Source: an uncultured Litorivicinus sp.
GTDB lineage: Bacteria; Pseudomonadota; Gammaproteobacteria; Pseudomonadales; Litorivicinaceae
Assembly (NCBI GenBank): GCA_938091715.1
Contig: CALKMT010000121.1
Span: forward strand, 1 to 11,359
DNA: 11,359 bases
Reading direction: 5' to 3'
Under the pieces are notes generated by a model. The model was not told where the DNA came from and made no database searches. It saw only the letters and a program-made list of their open reading frames with translations. A program made the position numbers and the translations under genes. Below are positions 1 through 6,342 of the stretch, in pieces; position 1 is the first letter of the stretch; every line of letters begins with the position of its first letter.

Positions 1-819
1 GAAGGCCTTAACTATTTCGACAAAGTGATCGATATCAACCAGGCCCCGATCGGACGAACACCCCGCTCTAATCCGGCGACCTATACCGGGATCTTTACCC
101 CCATTCGTGAGCTGTTCGCCGCTACCGAAGAAGCGCGCACCCGGGGTTACAAGCCCGGCCGCTTTAGCTTTAACGTCAAGGGCGGCCGGTGCGAAGCCTG
201 TCAGGGTGACGGCCTAATCAAAGTCGAGATGCACTTCTTACCCGACGTGTATGTCGAGTGTGACAGTTGCCATGGCAAGCGCTATGACCGGGAAACCCTC
301 GAGGTTCGTTACAAGGGAAAAAGCATCAGCGAAGTCCTTGGCATGACCATCGAAGACGCGTTGGCCTTCTTTGAGCCGGTTCCCCAGATCGCCCGCAAAC
401 TACAAACATTAATGGATGTTGGTTTGGGATACGTCTGCCTGGGCCAGAGCGCTACGACTTTGTCTGGCGGCGAAGCCCAGCGCGTGAAGCTGGCCAAGGA
501 GCTCTCTCGCCGAGACACTGGATCGACCTTGTATATTCTGGACGAGCCGACCACAGGGCTGCACTTCCACGACATCGAGCAACTCTTGAAGGTGCTGCAA
601 CGCCTAAAAGAAGCCGGCAATACGGTCGTGGTCATCGAACATAATCTGGATGTCATAAAGACCGCCGATTATATCGTTGATCTGGGCCCTGAAGGTGGCT
701 CTGGCGGAGGGCTGATTGTCGCTCAGGGCACCCCTGAAGAGGTCGCCGAGGCGAAAGGCTCTCACACCGGCCAGTTCCTAAAGGACGTCTTAACGAATGG
801 GAAACGCGCCGTCGCATGA
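1..819 (+). CDS. uvrA: UvrABC excinuclease subunit A, C-terminal part (5' end outside window)
   Basis: UvrA is the DNA-damage-sensing ATPase of nucleotide excision repair; it works as a dimer in the cytoplasm and loads UvrB on lesions. The frame is open from base 1, giving 272 residues of a protein that is about 940 long in E. coli, so most of the gene lies upstream. Visible in this fragment: a zinc module C64-x2-C67-x19-C87-x2-C90, the ABC signature LSGGE at 154-158, Walker B LYILDEP at 177-183, the H-loop histidine at 214 (VIEH) and the conserved GGSGGG at 232-237. These belong to the second ATPase domain. The GTG at base 25 is an internal Val codon (context FDKVIDIN), not a start. The stop TGA at 817-819 overlaps the start of the next gene. 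No frameshift or missing key residue was seen. Identification is near certain. Confidence 0.98.
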   Translation, partial: EGLNYFDKVIDINQAPIGRTPRSNPATYTGIFTPIRELFAATEEARTRGYKPGRFSFNVKGGRCEACQGDGLIKVEMHFLPDVYVECDSCHGKRYDRETLEVRYKGKSISEVLGMTIEDALAFFEPVPQIARKLQTLMDVGLGYVCLGQSATTLSGGEAQRVKLAKELSRRDTGSTLYILDEPTTGLHFHDIEQLLKVLQRLKEAGNTVVVIEHNLDVIKTADYIVDLGPEGGSGGGLIVAQGTPEEVAEAKGSHTGQFLKDVLTNGKRAVA

Positions 820-1250
820 ATAAAGTTGCCATCACTGGGCTTATTTCAATCGGGTTGATTGGTTGCTCTGTACAACCCGTCGCCCAATTCGAGGCGGCCA
901 ATACCCACTGTGCCCGCTACATGATCTATGACATGTGCGCGCATGATGTAGACCGGGATGGCGTGACTGACTACTTCTTTTTTGCTGACGACGATCAAGT
1001 GTTTCTGACCCGCTCGGGATTCAGCCCGAGCGACCGGCCACCCCACGTCTGCATGCAAACCATGGGGCCGAAACTTCAGGTAATTGCCAATAACGTGCTC
1101 GACCCTGACGTGCAGGCCGACCCGGTGCGGACACGAGCGACCAAACAGGGACTGTTGACCGAATACCTAAAGCTGTTTCCTCGCATTTCGACCTGCCAGG
1201 TCAAAAACGGACGCGGCCCTGAAAATGCGGATGACTTTCTAGCAGACTGA
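816..1250 (+). CDS. Predicted small outer-membrane lipoprotein of unknown function
   Basis: I do not recognise this 144-residue protein. It has a short lipoprotein signal peptide: M-N-K, a hydrophobic stretch at about 4-16, then a lipobox LIGC at 14-17 with Cys17 as the expected lipidation site. Residue 18 is Ser rather than Asp, which by the Lol rule suggests outer-membrane sorting. The mature part has four more cysteines (32, 41, 79, 127), enough for two periplasmic disulfides. It also has an acidic loop D44-x-D46-x-D48-G-x-x-D52, resembling an EF-hand or thrombospondin type 3 calcium-binding loop; that role is inference. The ATG overlaps the uvrA stop (ATGA), which suggests coupled translation. 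No strong Shine-Dalgarno was seen, only a GGGAAA further upstream. The gene ends just before a strong terminator. That it is a real gene is likely; its function is open. Confidence 0.8.
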   Translation: MNKVAITGLISIGLIGCSVQPVAQFEAANTHCARYMIYDMCAHDVDRDGVTDYFFFADDDQVFLTRSGFSPSDRPPHVCMQTMGPKLQVIANNVLDPDVQADPVRTRATKQGLLTEYLKLFPRISTCQVKNGRGPENADDFLAD

Positions 1251-1260
1251 TCCGCAGACC

Positions 1261-1298
1261 AAAAAAAGCCCGGAGGCTTTCGCGTCCGGGCTCTTTTT
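1261..1298. terminator. Bidirectional intrinsic terminator between convergent units
   Basis: A perfect 7-bp stem, GCCCGGA (1268-1274) with TCCGGGC (1285-1291), is flanked by seven A on the left and CTCTTTTT on the right. Read on the plus strand it ends the uvrA-lipoprotein transcript; read on the minus strand the stem is followed by TTTTTTT and ends the alpha operon 23 bases after the rplQ stop. On the minus strand the loop contains GC-GAAA-GC, a small GNRA-capped helix that would stabilise that orientation. Confidence 0.93.
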
Positions 1299-1313
1299 AC
1301 GGTGAGGGAGTGA

Positions 1314-1697
1314 TTACTCGCCCACTGCCTCGTCGACTTCAGGACGATCGACCAGCTCAACATACGCCATGGGCGCTGCGTCACCTTTACGGTAACCGCA
1401 CTTCAGGATGCGAATGTAGCCGCCAGGACGCTCGGTATAACGAGGACCTAGTTCACGGAACAACTTGGCAACCGACGCTTCGTCACGCAGGCGTGCGAAC
1501 GCCAAACGACGGTTTGCAACCGAATCGTTCTTGGCCAGTGTGATCAGGGGCTCGGCTACACGACGCAGTTCCTTTGCCTTAGGCAAGGTGGTACGGATCA
1601 GCTCGTGCTCGAACAGGCTAACTGCCATGTTCTTGAACATTGCCTTGCGGTGGCTGCTGGTCCGGTTAAGTTTCCGTCCACTTTTTTGGTGACGCAT
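1314..1697 (-). CDS. rplQ: 50S ribosomal protein L17
   Basis: L17 is a large-subunit protein near the peptide exit tunnel. The 127-residue product carries the family start MRHQKSGRKLNRTSSHRKAM and the conserved blocks AKELRRVAEPLITLAK at 41-56 and RPGGYIRILKCGYRKGDAAPMA-like residues at about 90-111. The frame is open back to 1727, but the ATG at 1697 was chosen because it matches the universal L17 N terminus and has GGAAGA seven bases upstream; the longer version would run through an intergenic hairpin. It is the last gene of the alpha operon, 56 bases after rpoA and 15 bases before the bidirectional terminator. The acidic tail (PEVDEAVGE) is lineage-specific. Confidence 0.97.
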   Translation of the reverse strand: MRHQKSGRKLNRTSSHRKAMFKNMAVSLFEHELIRTTLPKAKELRRVAEPLITLAKNDSVANRRLAFARLRDEASVAKLFRELGPRYTERPGGYIRILKCGYRKGDAAPMAYVELVDRPEVDEAVGE

Positions 1698-1716
1698 AAT
1701 GTTCTTCCAATAGTAA

Positions 1717-1734
1717 GGGCGTCTCACGACGCCC
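1717..1734 (-). promoter_or_regulatory. Stable hairpin with GNRA-type tetraloop in the rpoA-rplQ gap
   Basis: In the mRNA sense (minus strand) the sequence is GGGCGTC-GTGA-GACGCCC, a perfect 7-bp GC-rich stem closed by a GUGA (GNRA) tetraloop. It lies between the rpoA stop and the rplQ start. The following bases, TTACTATTGG, contain no T-run, so it is not a standard terminator. A role in RNA processing, mRNA stability or limiting rplQ expression is inference. Confidence 0.6.
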
Positions 1735-1753
1735 GTGTTAATACGTTATCGGT

Positions 1754-2728
1754 TTAGAGACCAGCCGGCGGCCAGTTGTCCAAACGCGAACCCAGACCCA
1801 AACCACGGCTGGCCAGAACGTCTTTGATCTCTGTCAAAGATTTCTTACCCAGGTTCGGCGTCTTGAGCAGCTCAACGTCGGTGCGCTGAATCAGGTCACC
1901 GATGTACAAAATGTTCTCCGCCTTGAGGCAGTTAGCAGAACGTACTGTCAGCTCAAGGTCGTCAACCGGACGTAGCAAGATCGGATCGATCTCTTCGCCC
2001 TTCTCTTCCGCCTGCGGAGCGACTTCGTTCTCGAAGTTCACGAACACGCTCAGCTGCTTCTGCAGAATCGTGGCTGCCAGTGTCACGGCCTCCTCGGGAT
2101 CCAAGGTGCCGTTTGACTCTAGGTCGATGACCAGCTTGTCCAAATCGGTGCGCTGTTCGACACGAGCGGCTTCGACCACATAGCTGACCTTGTTGACCGG
2201 GCTGTAGGTCGCGTCCAACTTCAGTGAGCCAATAACACGGCCTTCCTCGTCGTCTTCACGATCCACGGCAGACTCGTAACCACGGCCGCGAGCGACCTTG
2301 ATTTCCATGTCCAGCTCGACACCATCGCCCAGGTGACAGATGACCAAATCGCCGTTAGCGATTTCGACTTTTCCACCTGTGGTGATATCGGCCGCGGTAA
2401 CAACACCGCCAGTCTTGCGTAGGGTTAACAGCGCAGTGTCTTCGCGACCCACGAGGTCAACTGCCAACGACTTTAGGTTCAGCAAGATTTCGATAACGTC
2501 TTCTTGAATACCATCAACCGCACTGTACTCATGCTCGACGCCCTTGATACGGACCTCGGTCACCGCACAACCCGGCATTGATGACAACAAAATACGACGC
2601 AACGCGTTTCCTAGAGTGTGGCCAAAGCCACGCTCTAGAGGTTCCAAAGTGATCTTTGCCTTGGTCGCTGAAAGCGATTTGACTTGGATCTGATTCGGAG
2701 TCAGAAGCTCGGATACTGCTAGTGACAT
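1754..2728 (-). CDS. rpoA: DNA-directed RNA polymerase alpha subunit
   Basis: The alpha subunit nucleates RNA polymerase assembly through its N-terminal domain and contacts UP elements and activators through its C-terminal domain. The 324 residues (about 329-333 in relatives) show the alpha-NTD dimerisation block LEPLERGFGHTLGNALRRIL at 29-48, including the R44/R45 pair, and the VARGRGY block at 145-151. An acidic linker lies at about 233-247. The alpha-CTD contains TVRSANCLKAEN at 261-272, where R263 matches the DNA-contacting R265 of E. coli, and PNLGKKSLTEIKD at 291-303. The start at 2728 is preceded by GAGGAC. It sits 18 bases after rpsD in the alpha operon and is expected to be co-regulated by S4. 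The C terminus ends at WPPAGL, slightly shorter than in E. coli. Confidence 0.98.
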   Translation of the reverse strand: MSLAVSELLTPNQIQVKSLSATKAKITLEPLERGFGHTLGNALRRILLSSMPGCAVTEVRIKGVEHEYSAVDGIQEDVIEILLNLKSLAVDLVGREDTALLTLRKTGGVVTAADITTGGKVEIANGDLVICHLGDGVELDMEIKVARGRGYESAVDREDDEEGRVIGSLKLDATYSPVNKVSYVVEAARVEQRTDLDKLVIDLESNGTLDPEEAVTLAATILQKQLSVFVNFENEVAPQAEEKGEEIDPILLRPVDDLELTVRSANCLKAENILYIGDLIQRTDVELLKTPNLGKKSLTEIKDVLASRGLGLGSRLDNWPPAGL

Positions 2729-2746
2729 AAAGTCCTCGGTGTCTGT

Positions 2747-3367
2747 TTACTTAGAGTACAGCTCGACGATCAAGCTTTCGTTGATCTCGGCAGACAATTC
2801 CTGACGGTCAGGAGCGCGCTTAAACGTGCCTTCCATCTTGCTGCTGTCTACCTCAATCCAGTCGCATGCTGCGCGACTTGCAGCCAATTCCAACGCGGCT
2901 TTGATGCGCAACTGGCCCTTGGCTTTTTCACGAACGCTGATCACGTCACCTTCCTGAACCTGGTAAGAAGGAATGGTGACCTTCTGACCGTTCACCAAGA
3001 TGCTGGCATGGCCGACAATCTGGCGAGATTCAGCACGCGTAGAGCCGAAGCCCATGCGATACACAACGTTATCCAAACGGCTCTCAAGCAAGGCCAACAG
3101 GTTTTCACCGGTAGCGCCTTTACGACGAGCAGCTTCTTTGTAGTAGCCGCGGAATTGCTTTTCCAGAACGCCATACATGCGACGAACTTTCTGCTTCTCA
3201 CGCAACTGCAGACCGTAGTCAGAAACCTTGCTGCGACGAGCACCGTGCATACCGGGCACTTGCTCGATGTTGCACTTGCTGTCCAACGCCTTGACGCCTG
3301 ACTTCAGGAACAGGTCTGTTCCCTCGCGACGTGCAAGCTTACACGTCGGTCCTAAATATCTTGCCAT
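2747..3367 (-). CDS. rpsD: 30S ribosomal protein S4
   Basis: S4 is a primary 16S rRNA binder that nucleates the 30S body and, in E. coli, represses the alpha operon by binding its leader. The 206-residue length is standard. Visible features are MARYLGP at the start, the REKQKVRRMYGVLEKQFRGYY block at about 56-76, the S4 RNA-binding domain (ESRLDNVVYRMGFGSTRAESRQ onward, about 94-160) and the C-terminal NESLIVELYSK. Only Cys9 and Cys32 remain of the four-cysteine zinc site found in zinc-type S4, with Cys12 and Cys26 absent, so this is the zinc-free form usual in this lineage. The start is set by a strong Shine-Dalgarno fused to the rpsK stop (TAAAGGAG). Confidence 0.98.
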   Translation of the reverse strand: MARYLGPTCKLARREGTDLFLKSGVKALDSKCNIEQVPGMHGARRSKVSDYGLQLREKQKVRRMYGVLEKQFRGYYKEAARRKGATGENLLALLESRLDNVVYRMGFGSTRAESRQIVGHASILVNGQKVTIPSYQVQEGDVISVREKAKGQLRIKAALELAASRAACDWIEVDSSKMEGTFKRAPDRQELSAEINESLIVELYSK

Positions 3368-3379
3368 TTAAATGCTCCT

Positions 3380-3763
3380 TTACACCCGACGCTTTTTAGC
3401 GGGGCGGCAGCCGTTATGGGGAATAGGTGTCACGTCAGTAATCTGACCGACCTTTAACCCAACGGCGTTCAATGCACGAACAGCGCTTTCGCGCCCTGGG
3501 CCTGGACCCTTGACTCGTACATCTACGTTTTTCATGCCCATCTCGGCAGCTACTGTAGCGGCGCGCTCTGAAGCGACCTGTGCTGCAAAGGGAGTGCTCT
3601 TACGTGAACCACGGAAACCTGATCCGCCCGCGGTTGCCCAAGAAACAGCATTACCCTGGCGGTCTGTGATGGTCACGATCGTGTTGTTAAACGACGCATG
3701 AATGTGGCAAACCCCTTCCGAGACCTGCTTTTTAACTTTCTTGCGACCTTGTTGCTTAGCCAT
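3380..3763 (-). CDS. rpsK: 30S ribosomal protein S11
   Basis: S11 is a platform protein of the 30S subunit near the decoding region and mRNA exit. The 127 residues match the family in full: VCHIHASFNNTIVTITDRQGN at 18-38, GGSGFRGSRKSTPFAAQ at 46-62, VKGPGPGRESAVRAL at 84-98 and the tail DVTPIPHNGCRPAKKRRV. The Asn-Gly in HNGC is the site where isoaspartate forms in E. coli S11. It is the second gene of the alpha operon, 14 bases after rpsM. The start ATG has only a modest GGGAT upstream, so translation may be coupled to rpsM. Confidence 0.98.
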   Translation of the reverse strand: MAKQQGRKKVKKQVSEGVCHIHASFNNTIVTITDRQGNAVSWATAGGSGFRGSRKSTPFAAQVASERAATVAAEMGMKNVDVRVKGPGPGRESAVRALNAVGLKVGQITDVTPIPHNGCRPAKKRRV

Positions 3764-3777
3764 GCTTTAAATCCCGA

Positions 3778-4134
3778 TTACTTGCGAATGGGCTTACGAG
3801 GACCTTTTCGGGTCCGCGCATTGGTCTTGGTCCGCTGGCCGTTAACCGGCAGCGAGCGACGGTGGCGCAAACCACGGTAGCAACCCAAATCCATCAGACG
3901 CTTAATGTTCATGCTGACTTCACGGCGCAGGTCACCTTCGACGGTGAACTTGCCAACTTCGGTCCGCAGGGACTCCAGTTCCGCTTCTGTCAGATCTTTG
4001 ATCTTTGCAGCCGGGCTTACACTGGTGGCGGCGCAGATTTTCTGTGCAGTTGTGCGACCAACACCATAGATGTAAGTCAGCGAAATCACTGCATGCTTGT
4101 TGTCAGGTATGTTGACACCCGCAATACGAGCCAT
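3778..4134 (-). CDS. rpsM: 30S ribosomal protein S13
   Basis: S13 sits in the 30S head and forms the inter-subunit bridge to L5; its basic tail approaches the P-site tRNA. The 118-residue product has MARIAGVNIPDNKHAVISLTYIYGVG at the N terminus, a helix-two-turn-helix region in the middle, and the conserved tail GLRHRRSLPVNGQRTKTNART at 89-109, ending KGPRKPIRK. It is the first gene of the alpha operon. Its 102-base upstream gap holds a candidate promoter and leader structure. AAAAGG, about eight bases before the ATG, serves as ribosome binding site. Confidence 0.98.
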   Translation of the reverse strand: MARIAGVNIPDNKHAVISLTYIYGVGRTTAQKICAATSVSPAAKIKDLTEAELESLRTEVGKFTVEGDLRREVSMNIKRLMDLGCYRGLRHRRSLPVNGQRTKTNARTRKGPRKPIRK

Positions 4135-4155
4135 GTTCTAACCTTTTAGTTGTCC

Positions 4156-4196
4156 ACTGCGAACACGTCGGTAATACCCCAACGCGAAGGCGCAGC
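4156..4196 (-). promoter_or_regulatory. Nested stem structure in the alpha operon leader, candidate S4 control region
   Basis: In the mRNA sense an inner hairpin pairs bases 4184-4179 with 4171-4166 (CGTTGG/CCGACG, one G-U pair, 7-base loop). It is enclosed by an outer stem pairing 4196-4191 with 4161-4156 (GCTGCG/CGCAGT, one G-U pair). It ends 21 bases before the rpsM start. The E. coli alpha leader also has an outer and an inner helix that fold with the start region into a pseudoknot bound by S4; homology here is inference. Weak point: transcripts starting at the candidate promoter just upstream might lack part of the outer 5' strand. Confidence 0.4.
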
Positions 4197-4225
4197 ATTC
4201 TATAGATTTAACGCCCCTTTAACAA
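4197..4225 (-). promoter_or_regulatory. Candidate sigma-70 promoter for the alpha operon
   Basis: On the minus strand, TTGTTA (4225-4220) and TAGAAT (4202-4197) are separated by 17 bases. They match the -35 consensus at 4 of 6 positions and the -10 at 5 of 6. The site lies between rpmJ and rpsM, where E. coli has its alpha operon promoter. A shifted -10, TATAGA (4204-4199), is also possible. Read-through from the spc operon probably adds to expression. Confidence 0.45.
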
Positions 4226-4236
4226 GGGCAACCTGT

Positions 4237-4350
4237 TTAGCCCTGACGCTGCTTGTGACGCCCGTCGATACAAATGACTCGTAATGAGCCGTTACGACGG
4301 ATGACTTTGCAGTTACGGCAAATCTTTTTTACTGAAGCACGAACTTTCAT
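4237..4350 (-). CDS. rpmJ: 50S ribosomal protein L36, zinc-binding form
   Basis: L36 is the smallest large-subunit protein and binds 23S rRNA near the L7/L12 stalk base. Translation from the ATG at 4350 gives 37 residues, starting MKVRASVKKICRNCKVIRRNG and ending DGRHKQRQG. The zinc ligands Cys11, Cys14, Cys27 and His32 are all present, so this is the zinc-dependent type; many bacteria also keep a zinc-free paralogue elsewhere for zinc starvation. A strong TAGGAGAG ribosome binding site precedes the start, 20 bases after the secY stop. It closes the spc operon, as in E. coli. Confidence 0.97.
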   Translation of the reverse strand: MKVRASVKKICRNCKVIRRNGSLRVICIDGRHKQRQG

Positions 4351-4370
4351 CGTTCTCTCCTAATCAAGGG

Positions 4371-5702
4371 CTAGCGGAGCAAACCGCCAGCGCCTCCTGA
4401 ACCTTTTAAGTTGCTTTTCTTCATCAATGATTCGTATTGATGACTCATGAGGTGGCTTTGAACCTGACCCATGAAATCCATGATCACGACAACCACGATC
4501 AACAACGAAGTACCACCGAAATAGAAAGGCACGTTAAAGAACTGAACCATGGCCTGTGGCATCAGCGACACCGCGGTGATGTATGCAGCACCCCAGACAG
4601 TCAACCGAGTCATAACCTGGTCAATGTACTTGCTGGACTGTTCACCTGGGCGAATACCCGGAATGAACGCCCCAGAACGCTTAAGGTTATCTGCTACATC
4701 ACGGGGGTTGAAAACCAACGCCGTGTAGAAGTAACAGAAGAACACAATAGCGATCGCAAACAGCACGTAGTACAACGGCTGGCCCGGGCCCAACAGCAAA
4801 GTGATGTCGCTGAGCCAACCCAGGCTTTCATTACCACTGCCAAACCACTGACCAATCGAGGCCGGGAATAGCAGGATCGAGCTGGCAAAGATCGGCGGAA
4901 TCACACCCGCCATGTTGATCTTAAGCGGCAAATGGCTCTGCTGGGCAGCCACCATTTTTTTGCCTTGCTGACGCTGGGCATAGTTCACCGTGATCCGGCG
5001 CTGACCGCGTTCCATGAACACGATGAAACCGATAACGGCCACAGCCACCAATGCGATCACCAGCAAAGCGATAATGTTGATATCGCCCTGACGTGCCGCC
5101 TCAAATGACTGCCCAATCGCCCCCGGCAAGCCGGCAATGATGCCCGCAAAGATCAGCAACGAAATCCCGTTACCAATTCCACGCTCGGTCACCTGCTCAC
5201 CCAACCACATCATGAACACAGCACCCGACACAAAGGTCGTGACTGCGACAAAATGGAATTGGAAGGTGGTGGTAAATGCGATGCCTTGACCGGCCAGACC
5301 CATCGATACCCCTACCGCTTGAACCAAAGCCAAAGCCACGGTTGCGTATCGGGTGTACTGAGAGATCTTGCGACGACCTGCCTCGCCTTCTTTCTTGAGC
5401 GCCTCAAGGGTGGGCACTGTTGAAGAAAGCAGCTGCATGATAATTGACGCACTGATGTATGGCATAATGCCCAGCGCGAAAATACTCATCCGCTCTAGCG
5501 CGCCGCCTGAAAACATATTGAACAAACTCAGAATGGTTCCTGAGTTTTGCTCAAACAGTTCTGCCAACCGATCCGGGTTAATACCCGGAACCGGAATGTG
5601 CGCGCCGATTCGGTAAATGACAATGGCCAGCAGAACGAACCGCAGGCGTGCCCACAGTTCGCTTAACCCGCCAGACTTAGCCATGTCGCCGCGTGCTGCC
5701 AT
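4371..5702 (-). CDS. secY: Preprotein translocase subunit SecY
   Basis: SecY is the pore subunit of the SecYEG inner-membrane translocon; it moves unfolded proteins with SecA or co-translationally with the ribosome. The 443 residues contain ten expected membrane segments. Recognisable parts are RIGAHIPVPGI at 31-41, the plug and following segment IFALGIMPYISASIIMQLL at 74-92, KKEGEAGRRKISQYTRY at 103-119, the C4 cytosolic loop ERGQRRI at 231-237, and the C5 loop GAFIPGIRPGEQ at 344-355 with R351 matching E. coli R357. The start at 5702 (MAARGD) has GAGGA seven bases upstream, overlapping the end of rplO. An internal Met7 (MAKSGG) looks more like the N terminus of relatives but has no better ribosome binding site. 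The gene sits three bases after rplO. Confidence 0.98.
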   Translation of the reverse strand: MAARGDMAKSGGLSELWARLRFVLLAIVIYRIGAHIPVPGINPDRLAELFEQNSGTILSLFNMFSGGALERMSIFALGIMPYISASIIMQLLSSTVPTLEALKKEGEAGRRKISQYTRYATVALALVQAVGVSMGLAGQGIAFTTTFQFHFVAVTTFVSGAVFMMWLGEQVTERGIGNGISLLIFAGIIAGLPGAIGQSFEAARQGDINIIALLVIALVAVAVIGFIVFMERGQRRITVNYAQRQQGKKMVAAQQSHLPLKINMAGVIPPIFASSILLFPASIGQWFGSGNESLGWLSDITLLLGPGQPLYYVLFAIAIVFFCYFYTALVFNPRDVADNLKRSGAFIPGIRPGEQSSKYIDQVMTRLTVWGAAYITAVSLMPQAMVQFFNVPFYFGGTSLLIVVVVIMDFMGQVQSHLMSHQYESLMKKSNLKGSGGAGGLLR

Positions 5703-5705
5703 CGA

Positions 5706-6146
5706 TTATTCCTCGACCTTTCCGCCAGCCGCTTCGATCTGAGCCAAAGCACCTTTGGTGACTTTGATGCCCTTGAGCGTGACGGCTTTGGTCAGCTCGC
5801 CAGACAACATTACTTTTACGTGCAATGTCGACTTACGAACCAAACCCGACGCCTTCAAGGCTTCCAGATCGATAACCTCAGCTTCAACCAGTGCCAGTTC
5901 GTGCGAACGAACTTCCTGAGCAACCAAGCTCTTGCGGCTGGTGAAACCAAACTTCGGCAGACGGCGCTGCAAAGGCATTTGACCGCCTTCAAAGCCCGGC
6001 TTAACTGAACCGCCACTACGAGACTTAAGACCTTTGTGACCGCGGCCGCCGGTTTTACCCAGGCCAGAGCCGATACCACGGCCGACACGCTTCTTGTTGG
6101 TCTTGCTGCCCGGAGCCGGTGACAGGGTGTTTAGACGCATGTCCAT
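5706..6146 (-). CDS. rplO: 50S ribosomal protein L15
   Basis: L15 is a late-assembly large-subunit protein with a long glycine- and arginine-rich N-terminal extension that threads through 23S rRNA. The 146-residue product shows MRLNTLSPAPGSK near the N terminus, GRGIGSGLGKTGGRGHKG at 22-39, GFEGGQMPLQRRLPKFGF at 51-68 and the ending IEAAGGKVEE. Three ATGs are possible (6161, 6146, 6140). The 6146 start was chosen because AAGGGGA lies at the right distance and it begins one base after the rpmD stop; the usual family start would be the third (MRLN), only two codons later. The 6161 start would overlap rpmD. Confidence 0.96.
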   Translation of the reverse strand: MDMRLNTLSPAPGSKTNKKRVGRGIGSGLGKTGGRGHKGLKSRSGGSVKPGFEGGQMPLQRRLPKFGFTSRKSLVAQEVRSHELALVEAEVIDLEALKASGLVRKSTLHVKVMLSGELTKAVTLKGIKVTKGALAQIEAAGGKVEE

Positions 6147-6147
6147 G

Positions 6148-6333
6148 TTATTCCCCTTCAACCTTAACCATGTAGCTAACTTTATTGATCATGCCACGCA
6201 CTGCAGGAGTGTCTTCCACTTCTACCGTTTGGCGGATCTTGCGTAGGCCTAGACCTGCGACACAAGCCTTGTGCGCCTTGATGCGGCGAATAGGGCTTGA
6301 GGTCAGGGTGACCTTAATAGTGTTTTTAGCCAT
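6148..6333 (-). CDS. rpmD: 50S ribosomal protein L30
   Basis: L30 is a small protein on the solvent side of the 50S subunit, near 5S rRNA. The 61 residues have the family pattern: a first beta strand (TIKVTLTSSPIRR), the LGLRKIRQTVEVEDTPAVRGMINKV core at about 28-52 and a final strand YMVKVEGE. It begins after a stop-plus-ribosome-binding-site fusion, TAAGGAAG, at the end of rpsE, and is followed after one base by rplO. The length fits the family (about 60). Confidence 0.97.
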   Translation of the reverse strand: MAKNTIKVTLTSSPIRRIKAHKACVAGLGLRKIRQTVEVEDTPAVRGMINKVSYMVKVEGE

Positions 6334-6342
6334 GACTCTTCC

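Noticed and set aside
309..656. Minus-strand open frame inside uvrA
   Set aside because: It is a shadow of the conserved ATPase domain of uvrA with no ribosome binding site or recognisable product.
1698..1727. Upstream-extended start for rplQ (MRRPYYWKNI)
   Set aside because: The extension is absent from the L17 family and runs through the intergenic hairpin; the ATG at 1697 has a proper ribosome binding site.
3862..4149. Plus-strand open frame opposite rpsM
   Set aside because: It is antisense to a well-matched S13 gene, with no ribosome binding site or family resemblance.
4215..4228. Small inverted repeat (CCCTT/AAGGG) just after rpmJ, considered as the spc terminator
   Set aside because: The stem is only five pairs and the following minus-strand bases GCGTT contain no T-run, so it cannot be supported as a terminator.
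4437..4871. Plus-strand open frame of 144 codons opposite secY
   Set aside because: It is the antisense of a strongly conserved membrane protein gene; the His/Thr-rich product looks like reverse-complement artefact.
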